From NCBI RefSeq assembly GCF_000499845.2, contig NC_023756.2, positions 30,343,895 through 30,407,894 on the forward strand: 64,000 nucleotides of DNA, written 5' to 3'. This stretch comes from Phaseolus vulgaris. Its lineage: Eukaryota; Streptophyta; Magnoliopsida; Fabales; Fabaceae. Each line of letters opens with the position of its first letter. The first letter of the stretch is position 1. A program made the position numbers and the translations under genes. Positions 45,906 through 55,000 of the stretch are shown here, in pieces. The notes under the pieces are model-generated. The model saw only the letters and a list, made by a program, of their open reading frames with translations, did no database searches and was not told the DNA's origin.

Positions 45906-46838
45906 GATTTGTTCATTATGATTAAAGAAATATTATCTTTATTCCTTTTTAATTGACTAATTTTTTTAACAAAATTTTTTTGTTTTTATTTTTTTTATTT
46001 TTACATTTTAAAATAATATTTCTTTTCCAATTATATTCTTGATTTAATTAATATACTGAAAGAAAATATAATCATGATAACATAGAAAAAGAATATAATG
46101 ATATGTGCATTGAAATCCAAGAAACTGAAAGAAATATAATAGCTAAGTCGCTTAAAATTACATTAAAAATAAAAAATATTTTTCTTGATTTGGGTAAAAA
46201 CTTTAAAGAAGCCATCATAAATAAATAAATAAAGTGAAAAAAAAGGAAAAAGATAGAAGGTTCGAATTCGAATTAAGTCTGGTTTTATCGAAAAAGATCT
46301 AAAGTGAAATAAGATTGTACAGCTTACATAGACGACTGACATTGTACACTATTAACATTTAGTATTTTAAATTACTTGTAAGAAAAAATTTAACGTTACA
46401 TAAATTTAAATTAAAACTGTTTACTAAATTATTTAATTATATTTTATTTACTTTCAATTCCTAGTCACATAAATGAAAAAAAAAGAAAAATAACCATCGA
46501 ATGCAAATTAAGTTATATAGTAAAGATATATATTATTAAAATTTTCTTTAGTTTTTTCCTTTCAAATGGTTGAAATTATTGTATTTTATTCCTATTACAA
46601 TATGACACTTCTAATTAATTACTAATGTATTCAATTTTAGTGCGACTTCAGTTATTTCTATTATTATAAAATATTTAGAAAATTAAGTACAGATAATAAA
46701 TTAGAAAATTATTAATTGTTATCTTAATTTTTTTAAATGAACAAATAAATAGAAAAATCCTTTTGGAAATAGAAAAATAAATAAAAATAGGGAAGTATTT
46801 TATTTAATCTTCTTTGTTATCACTTAGCAAGAACCTAC
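45906..46838. other. AT-rich spacer without recognised genes
   Basis: No domain, RNA gene or ordered repeat was recognised. Confidence 0.5.
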
Positions 46839-46841
46839 AAT

Positions 46842-48313
46842 CACTAGTGTAGAAAACTCTTAAACATTGGTTTTTTAGCTATTAGATAGTGGTTTTACAA
46901 CTGCAGTCTATCAGCACGTAGTCTATACTATTGAGGAATAGACAACGGTTCCAAATCGTTGTTTATAAGTCACGTCTAGACGACAGTTCTTTTGACCAAC
47001 CACAGTGTATAACGAAAATCAAATATGGCTATAGAATACTTAGGTAAGGAAATAAACGACAGTTTGCTTAATATTATACATGGTCGAGGTATAGACGATA
47101 GTTATGGCTCAAAATCGTCGTCTATTATAAGAATTTTTTTTAGTCATTTTTGTTTCATGTGTTTCTCCTTCTTAATTAACTTGTTCATTTAAAAACCCAG
47201 TCAGATACATAAATTCAGACACATTCAAACAAGCAAATTATATATATTGATAAATGTATTACAAACACTAATACATATATGTATTACAAACATTAATGCA
47301 TATTCCTATCTATCTAATTCCTATATTGTTCAATGGCTATCCTACAGTTATAGTAATTAATGAAATATGTGGCCTAAGCATTTCTCACATAATCTAGGGC
47401 TTCCTAAGGTCGTGGTTGTTCATCCATAAAAAACTACATTACAAAATAAGTTCAAATTAGTGTTAAGATACATATACTTTTACTATAAAGAATAATTTAA
47501 ATAATATTACCTGCTTCCAATCTTTTTGAATGTCTACTCTTACAATGGTAATCATCCATTACATAACGTAGTAGCCACACTCATAGCCTCCTGATTGTTT
47601 ATTACACTACAAATCAATATAAATTAAAAGTTAATATTGATATTTTGATAAACAATGGAAAAAGGAAGACAAAAGTTACAAACCTTTAGGTTCAACCATG
47701 TCAGATTTTGATAATTTGCACTAGACCGACCTCTGAGTATGCTATATCCATGCCATGCCCTAATTAATAGAAAAAACCTTGTTAGTAGACGTTTAAGTAT
47801 TATACGCAAGTAAGTTTATAATGTAATTACACATTAACTATTTGCTTTAGATGTGTGGATGATTTCTTGTGCAGTGAACAAAACCACACAACATTGTTAT
47901 CAACTAAGTAACTGTTAGTGATCCCGCATTATCCATGAAAACATATAGTAAATATTTAAAACATGAAATACTAATAATTGACGACTTATAATTGAATTTA
48001 CTCAATAATATAAGAGCAAATATATATTTGTTTTCCCTCTTCAATTAAAGTGTTAGTGATGTATGACTTTCTTCGCTTCAATTGGATTAATGAAATAGGG
48101 ATCCCAAAATCCATAGACATCTCGATTCCCGTCATTAATAGAAACTCCAGACAAATACCTACAAGTTATTAGTTAAAGCATAATCAATAATAATTTAACA
48201 TAAAATAAATTGAAATATAGGTGAAAGATACTTACATCATAAAAATTGAACGATGGTTATATAACATGTCAATTACAAGTTACGTACTAATTAACTAATA
48301 AAAAGTGATTGTT
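46842..48313. mobile_element. Decayed CACTA transposon, left part
   Basis: Starts CACTAGTGTAGAAAACTC at 46842. Within 300 bp it has repeated units of the type atagacgacg, cgacagtt and aaaatcgtcgtctatt (46900-47145) in both orientations, matching an array at 54770-54995. This terminus and subterminal array are characteristic of CACTA elements. A Ulp1-like coding remnant follows. The element is split by copia element C. No matching right terminus was found. Confidence 0.7.
47490..48140 (-). pseudogene. Ulp1-type (C48) cysteine protease remnant in the CACTA element
   Basis: Minus-strand pieces read YGFWDPYFINPIEAKKVI (about 48110-48060), LIRAWHGYSILRGRSSANYQ with NLTWLNLKV (47780-47690), and YECGYYVM, stop, WMITIVRVDIQKDW (about 47580-47515). 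Gly-x-x-Cys-Gly-Tyr-Tyr is the cysteine block of the Ulp1/SENP protease domain. Such a domain is often carried as an extra gene by plant CACTA and MULE transposons. Spacing suggests ancient exons and introns; stops show decay. The remnant is cut off by element C on the right. Confidence 0.65.
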
Positions 48314-48318
48314 CTTCT
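48314..48318. repeat. Target site duplication of copia element C, left
   Basis: CTTCT, repeated directly after the 3' LTR at 53861-53865. Confidence 0.9.
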
Positions 48319-49433
48319 TGTTGAACCAAGTGGTGTTCAATGTTTTGAAGAATCCAAATCCTTTGAAGGATGTTGAAGCCTCTGCTTTGCTTGATGTTGT
48401 TGTGCTGGTTTGAACTTTGTTTTGGGTAGTTTATATGTTGTAATTCACCCTTTGATTAAATCTCAAGCAATTAGCATCTCAATCTTTATGAAAGTAAAAT
48501 GTTTTTCAAACTAAGTTGAAACGACCCATTGTTTTGTCGAAACAACCGATTGTTTATACTTAGGTGTTTTGAGAAAGATTGAAAACTGTTTTTGAAAGGA
48601 TGAAACTGTTAAGTACCAAAACAACCGATTGATTTGAGGAAACAACCGATTGTTTGTTTTGGAATCATAACAGAAAAATTGTTTTGTGTTTGACTGAGCT
48701 TTAAATGCTTTAACTGTATACGCTCCAGCCATTAAATGTTTTGACCAATCTTTTTATGCAATTTAAGAGTTTGTTAAGATTTGATAACAAACTACATCTT
48801 TGAATATATTAAGAAAAACATATTTGAGAATAAAGAATCTTTTGACAAAGTTTTTCTAAAGAGTTTTTCAAAGAGCTAAGATTGCTAAGAGTTTGTGATT
48901 GATCAAGGTGCTGGAATAGGATTCTACTTGTATTGATTTCAGATATTCATCTGTAACAAGTGTAATCTTTGTACTCTGTTGAACAATTTCGTTTCTGTGT
49001 TTGCTGAGATTGGCTGTGTGTTCTTGAGGTGTTCAAGATCAGCAATCTTAGTGTTGGCCAAGGAGAGTGTGTTTCTTGAAGTGTTCAAGGTCATTCTCTT
49101 GGTTGTTGTGTAAGTGATCAAGGTGTGGTTGCTTAGTGGATATCCTCAGGGTTTCTGAGAAGACTGAATGTAGCTCTGGTTTCGAGAGAACCAGTATAAA
49201 CAACTGTGTACAATCTCTCTATCTCTAACTCTTTAAATTCAGTTTATTTGTTGTTTGCTGGTATAAACAACCGGTTGTTTTTCTGGTACTACAGCTTTTG
49301 CTTGCTGTTTTGGCTAACTGAATTGTTGAATCAATTGGTTTCTAAGATAAATTCATTCTAGTTTTTGAAAATTTTGCGAAAACCTTTTTAAACTATTCAC
49401 GCCCCCTCTAGTTTAAAGCCATCTTTTCTAACA
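48319..49433 (+). repeat. 5' LTR of copia element C
   Basis: TGTTGAACCAAG to TTTTCTAACA, 1115 bp. Dyad pairs at 48519-48555 and 48618-48654; the third site (about 49264) has only one copy, whereas the 3' LTR keeps two. Confidence 0.93.
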
Positions 49434-49434
49434 A

Positions 49435-49450
49435 TTGGCATCAAGAGCTT
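49435..49450 (+). other. Primer-binding site of copia element C
   Basis: ttggcatcaagagctt, the same string as in element B. Confidence 0.8.
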
Positions 49451-49493
49451 GGTTCTTGAAAGTTATTCAAGTTGATCCTAAAAATCTTTTTAA

Positions 49494-51225
49494 ATGGCTG
49501 ATAGACTACCGTTTGGGGAAGGTGCTTCAATTAACAGACCACCTTTGTTCTGTGGTTTGAACTACCAGTTTTGGAAAGTAAGAATGAAAATATTTATGGA
49601 ATCTCTTGACAAAGGAATTTGGGATGCAATTGAAAATGGCCCTTTTATCCCAAAGTTTGAAAAAGATGGATCTGTCATTGAGAAGCCATGGTCTCAATGG
49701 ACTGATGCAGAAAGCAAATAGGCCAAATTCGATTGCATTGCCAAAAATATTATAACCTCTGCTTTAAATTATGATGAGTTTTTCAGGGTCTCACAATGCA
49801 AATCATCAAAAGAAATTTGGGACACTTTGGAAGTCACTCATGAAGGAACAAATGAGGTGAAAAGAGCTAGAAAGCATGCTCTCATCCAAGAGTATGAGAT
49901 GTTTAGAATGCTTAAAGGAGAAACAATAGCTGAGGTGCATAAAATGTTTACACACATCATCAATCACCTTATGAGCCTAGACAAGACGTTTGACAAAGAA
50001 GAGCTGAACATCAAGATCTTGAAATGTCTTGATAGAGCATGGCAACCAAAGGTAACTGTTATTTCCGAATCTAAAGATCTAACATCATTAAGTGTTGCTT
50101 CTTTGTTTGGAAAGCTTAGGGAACATGAGCTAGAGATGAATAGACTCAATGTTCAAGAGAGTGAAGATAAGCACACAAGGAGCATAGCCTTGAAAGCATC
50201 CAAGCACAAGGGAAAGCAAGATTCAAGTGATGATAGTGATGAGGAAAATCTTAGCTTGCGGTCAAGAAAGTTCAGCAAATTCCTAAAGAGAAACCGCAAC
50301 AAAGACAACAACAAGGATAGGTATGAAAACCAAGAAACCCAGTGAATTTAATTCAAATAACTATACTTGTTTTGGTTGTGGTGAGCAAGGTCATATAAAG
50401 GCAGATTGTCCTAACAAGAGCAAAGAGAAAAAGACTAGTTACAAGGAGAAGAAAGGCAAGACAAAAAGAGCCTACATAGCTTGGGATGAAAATGAGGTGT
50501 CATCATCAAGTTCTTCATCAAGTGAAGATGAAAAGGCAAACATATGTTTGGTAGCTGAAAATGATGATGAATCTTGCAGCTCAAGTGAGGTAAGTTCATG
50601 TGCTTCCTTAAATGAACAAAATTATAGTGAATTGCTTGAAGCTTTTCAAGAAACACATGATGAAGCTAATAGATTGGTTCTTTCAAACAACCGATTGAAA
50701 GATCTTAACAGTGGGCTTGAAAAGAAAGTTAAATCACTTGAAGAGGATCTGAGAAAAGCAAAAAGTGATTTTGAAAAATTGGAAAATCATTTCAAAAATG
50801 TCTCTTGCAAGTGTGATACTCTCATTTGCACAAATTGTGAAAATCTTGAGAAAAAGGTTCACTATCTTGTTGAAACTATGGACAAGCTTTCAAAGGGGAA
50901 ATCAAACTTTGAGAATGTCTTGGCATCTCAAAGTTGTGTTTTTGGAAAGGCTGGTTTAGGCTTCAACCCACAGAACAAGCAAGATAGGTTTTCAAAAAGT
51001 TTTTTAAGAAAATATGAAAAACAACCGATTGTTAAGACGAAACAACCGGTTGTTACATGCTTTTACTGCATGAAGAAAGGCCACTCTGTTAGATTCTGTA
51101 AAATTAGAAAATATTATGTTCCTAAAGGTTTTATGAAATGGATTCCTAAGGGATGTGATGTTTCTAACTGCAAAGAAAAGTCAAACGGACCCAAATTTGT
51201 AAGGGGACCAAATCTTGCTACTTGA
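49494..51225 (+). pseudogene. Ty1/copia gag of element C, one stop and one frameshift
   Basis: ATG at 49494 begins MADRLPFGEGASINRPPLFC. A TAG at 49719-49721 interrupts after DAESK, but the same frame continues to about 50340 through the capsid-like domain (ARKHALIQEYEMFRMLKGET, FTHIINHLMSLDKTFDKEEL). A frameshift near 50330 then leads to the frame ending at 51225. That part holds a first zinc knuckle CFGCGEQGHIKADC (50368-50409), a Ser-rich acidic linker and a long coiled coil (about 50630-50800). A second knuckle CFYCMKKGHSVRFC (about 51058-51100) and the basic tail follow. A dyad pair (about 51020-51056) is translated as KQPIVKTKQPVV just before knuckle two. With only two lesions, this gag decayed recently. 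Confidence 0.88.
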
Positions 51226-51920
51226 AATTGTTTATGCAGGAAAAATAAAGAGAAAAAGAAGAACTGAGCCATCTGATCAAGCTGTTGAAGAAAAAGGCAG
51301 TCATTGAAGCTGAATCAATGCTATGCAAAAGATCTAAACAGTGAAAAGGAGTTTTCTTGATCAACAAGCAATTGGCTCATTGAAGAATCAACATAAGGAT
51401 AAGACTTTCCTTTATTTGTTCTCAATTTCTGTTTCAAAGTTCTTTCTTGTGATAAATTTTCTTTTAATCAATGTCATCTGTTTTAAACTGCTTCTACTTA
51501 TGGTTAAAATTTCAAAATCAAGTTTTTAATTGCTGCAGAAAAACAACCGATTGTTTCTTCGAAACAACTGATTGTTTTGAAACTGACAGCACTATGAAGA
51601 AATTGATTTAATTGCTATTTTGAATTTCTATCCATTGCAGATCAATTTAAAAGAGAGAATCTTGGTCAAAGGATCTGTGTTGAAAGCTGATTATGATCAG
51701 AAAGAAGTTACAACAGTCAAAAAGGAATATATTCCAAAATCTTGGAAATTCAAGAGCCTTAATGACTAGTCAAAGATCACATGTGAAGACCATGTGATTT
51801 TCAGCTTTTTCTGACATTTTCTGTGCATAACAGAGTCAAGTCCTCTCTCTCTGAAAATCAGATGAAACTTCTGAGCTGGTCAAGTCAACTCAATAGTTGA
51901 ACAATGGATCACTCAGCAAG
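51226..51920 (+). other. Non-coding interior of element C where pol would be
   Basis: No protease, integrase or RT residues are recognisable in any frame. A dyad pair lies at 51541-51577. Confidence 0.6.
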
Positions 51921-52319
51921 ATGGGCTTTACAAAAGTAGGTGGAAAATGGATAAGCAAGGATGGTGATCATGGTGCCTCATCTAGTGGTGCTGCTAATCT
52001 TGAACAAGATGAACCTGCTGATATGGATGTTCAACATGAAGATCCAACTGAAAATTTTCAAGATGCAGGACCTAGTGCTGCTGATGGACATCAAGGAGAA
52101 AGAATGCAAACCATGTCGTCTTTCGAAAGACTCATGGTGAATAGGCTTGATAGCTTTGCTGAAAATCAAAGGAGCCTCCATGATCTCTGTGTTAGTAATT
52201 TCCAAAGGATTGTCACCAGGTTTGACAACATGGATGCAAGGTTTATGACTCTGGATGAACATATTGAAGCTATCCAGAATCAAATCTTTGATCTTCAGTT
52301 TGTTGATGAAGAAGAATGA
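51921..52319 (+). CDS. Extra small ORF of element C (132 aa, acidic N terminus, coiled-coil C terminus)
   Basis: From the first ATG (51921) it encodes MGFTKVGGKWISKDGDHGAS, an acidic Asp/Glu/Gln-rich middle and a helical C terminus with heptad-like hydrophobics (FERLMVNRLDSFAENQ, RFDNMDARFMTLDE, IEAIQNQIFDLQF). A TAG lies in frame just upstream. It has no similarity I recognise to gag or pol. By position, between the pol region and the 3' LTR, it could be the C-terminal part of the extra (sometimes called envelope-like) ORF of SIRE-type elements. That is inference; a captured host fragment is also possible. The frame is intact. Confidence 0.5.
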   Translation: MGFTKVGGKWISKDGDHGASSSGAANLEQDEPADMDVQHEDPTENFQDAGPSAADGHQGERMQTMSSFERLMVNRLDSFAENQRSLHDLCVSNFQRIVTRFDNMDARFMTLDEHIEAIQNQIFDLQFVDEEE

Positions 52320-52722
52320 AGGAAAAACAACCGATTGGTCATCGAAACAATCGATTGTTTTTTGTTGTTCTTTTCTGGTTTTAAAATTTCTTTCCTTCTG
52401 CTATTGCTGTTTTATTTTGATGTAATGACAACAATATCTTGTTTTATCTATTATCTTTGTCTATTTATGAAGACAAATAGTGGGAGATATATGCTGTGTT
52501 TCTAGTTTGTTTTAAGTTTCTGTTTTTCAGTTGATAAAACAGTTTGGAATATGTAATATATCTCTGATATTAGATGTTTTCAGATTTAAACTGTTTATCT
52601 GTATGCTAACAGAATATCAGAAGTTCAATGTATTGCTCAAAGTTCTATTGCAGGAACTGCTTCAGATTTAATCAGGTACAACACAATCATCAAGGATTTG
52701 TCTTCATCAAATAGGGGGAGAT
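52320..52722 (+). other. 3' UTR and polypurine tract of copia element C
   Basis: Holds a dyad pair with 20-bp spacing (52325-52360), the shared block ctatttatgaagacaaatag (about 52461) and the polypurine tract atagggggagat before 52723. Confidence 0.8.
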
Positions 52723-53860
52723 TGTTGAACCAAGTGGTGTTCAATGTTTTGAAGAATCCAAATCCTTTGAAGGATGTTGAAGCCTCTGCTTTGCTTGATG
52801 TTGTTGTGCTGGTTTAAGCTTTGTTCCGGGGTAGTTTATATGTTGTAATCCACCCTTTGATTAAATCTCAAGCAATTAGCATCTCAATCTTTATGAAAGT
52901 AAAATTTTTTTCAAACTAAGTTGAAACAACCGATTGTTTTGTCGAAACAACCGATTGTTTATACTTAGGTGTTTTGAGAAAGATTGAAAAACTGTTTTTT
53001 AAAGGTTGAAACTGTTAAGTACCAAAACAACCGATTGATTTGAGGAAACAACCGATTGTTTGTTTTGGAATCATAACAGAAAAATTGTTTTGTGTTTGAC
53101 TGAGCTTTAAATGCTTTAACTGTATACGCTTCAGTCATTAAATGCTTTGACCAATCTTTTAATGCAATTTAAGAGTTTGTTAAGATTTGATAACAAACTA
53201 CATCTTTGAATATATTAAGAAAAACAGATTTGAGAATTAAGAATCTTTTGAAAAAAAATTTCTAAAGAGTTTTTCAAAGAGCTGAGATTGCTAAGAGTTT
53301 GTGATTGATCAAGGTGCTGGAATAGGATTCTACTTGTATTGATTTCAGATATTCATCTGTAACAAGTGTAATCTTTGTACTCTGTTGAACAATTTCGTTT
53401 CTGTGTTTGCTGAGATTGGCTGTGTGTTCTTGAAGTGTTCAAGATCAGCAATCTTAGTGTTGGCCAAGGAGAGTGTGTTTCTTGAAGTGTTCAAGGTCAT
53501 TCTCTTGGTTGTTGTGTAAGTGATCAAGGTGTGGTTGCTTAGTGGATATCCTCAGGGTTTCTGAGAAGACTGGATGTAGCTCTGGTTTGGAGTGAACCAG
53601 TATAAACAACTGTGTACAATCTCTCTATCTCTAACTCTTTAAATTCAGTTTATTTGTTGTTTGCTGGTATAAACAATCGATTGTTTCTACGAAACAACCG
53701 ATTATTTTTCTGGTACTACAGCTTTTGCTTGCTGTTTTGGATAACTGAATTGCTGAATCAATTGGTTTCTAAGATAAATTCATTCTAGTTTTTGAAAAGT
53801 TTGCGAAAACCCTTTTAAACTATTCATCCCCCCTCTAGTTTAAAGCCATCTTTTCTAACA
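52723..53860 (+). repeat. 3' LTR of copia element C
   Basis: TGTTGAACCAAG to TTTTCTAACA, 1138 bp, very similar to the 5' LTR. Dyad pairs at 52924-52960, 53025-53061 and 53671-53707. Confidence 0.93.
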
Positions 53861-53865
53861 CTTCT
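53861..53865. repeat. Target site duplication of copia element C, right
   Basis: CTTCT, matching 48314-48318. Confidence 0.9.
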
Positions 53866-55000
53866 CAAACTGTTCACCTGGACAATTCAAGACTCAATAC
53901 AATCCTTTGCTTTAAAAAAATAAAAAATTACAATTGGAAGAGTAGTAGACAAATACATGTATTAAATCTCAAACAGGAAACTAAGGGTCTCTCATACGGG
54001 AAACAATTTTCGAGGGTCGAACACCCCTAGACTCAATACCAACACGTACCAAAGAATTATAAATATACATACAATATAAAATTAACAAATTTAATCATAC
54101 ATACAATTCAATAAATAATATTAATTATAAATTATTAAATTATTTGTAAAATAATATTACTCTGATTAAAATCTAACTAATTAATAATTCTAATCCAATA
54201 ATTAACATAATATAAATTAACAAATTATAAATTAACATAATATAAATTAATAATAGTTACCTAAATAATTATAAATACTAAAATATAAAAGTTATAATAA
54301 ATAGTAAAATATATAAATTATCATAAATACTAAAAAAACAAATAAAAAATATTTAAAAAATTAAAAAATTGCACCAACCTACAGCGATGGTGGTGATGGG
54401 CAGTAGCAACAACGATGAAGGACAATAGTGGCAACGACAACAACAAAACAAAGAAGAGCGCGCGATGGTGGAAGCAAAACGACGAACATGGTGGTGGCAG
54501 AGACGACATACATATTAGTGACGGAAAAAACGCAAACAAGAACCTCAAGCAATGGACTCAAATGGAAGAATGAGCAATGAGGGTGGAGGAAGAATAAGCA
54601 ATGAGGGTGGTGGAAGAACTTACAAAGACAATGAGTTGAAGAGAGTTGAAACCGAAACGAAGAGAGCAATGAGCACGAAGAAGATGAAACGAAAATGCAG
54701 AGAACGAAAGCATAACTGGTGGGCTTCGAATTAGGGTAAATAATGGAGGTATAGAGACATTTATACCTAAACGCATTGCAATATACAACGATTTTAATAA
54801 AATCGTTGTATATTTTACATTGATAGACAACAGCTTCACCCAACAATCGTCGTCTATTTTCCGAGTAATTAAAATATACAACAATTTTAGTAAAATCATT
54901 GTACATTTTTCATTAATAGACAACGGTAACAACTGCGGTCTATTTACCAAGTAATTAAAATATACAAACGATTTTAAAAAAATCGTCGTCTATATCTTTG
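53866..55000. mobile_element. Decayed CACTA transposon, right part
   Basis: Continues the element interrupted by C. The end (54770-54995) holds two copies of a roughly 110-bp unit made of palindromic blocks such as caacgattttaataaaatcg and acaacaattttagtaaaatc, each followed by atagacaac and cgtctatt motifs, as in the left array. No CACTAGTG-type right terminus was found downstream, so the end is probably deleted. Open frames at 54330-54950 on either strand are Ser/Cys- or Lys-rich and unrecognised. Confidence 0.6.

Larger units (their letters stand above)
48319..53860 (+). mobile_element. SIRE-like non-autonomous Ty1/copia element C
   Basis: 5' LTR 48319-49433, primer-binding site, gag (49494-51225), a non-coding stretch, a small ORF (51921-52319), 3' UTR, polypurine tract and 3' LTR 52723-53860, flanked by CTTCT. 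There is no trace of protease, integrase or RT, so it could move only with help from a related element such as the parent of B. It is inserted in a decayed CACTA transposon. Confidence 0.93.

Noticed and set aside
54330..54950. Overlapping minus-strand frames up to 175 codons, Cys/Phe/Ser rich
   Set aside because: They are antisense to a gat/gaa-rich stretch in the CACTA remnant. Their repeat-like composition gives no support, although they may derive from a decayed exon.
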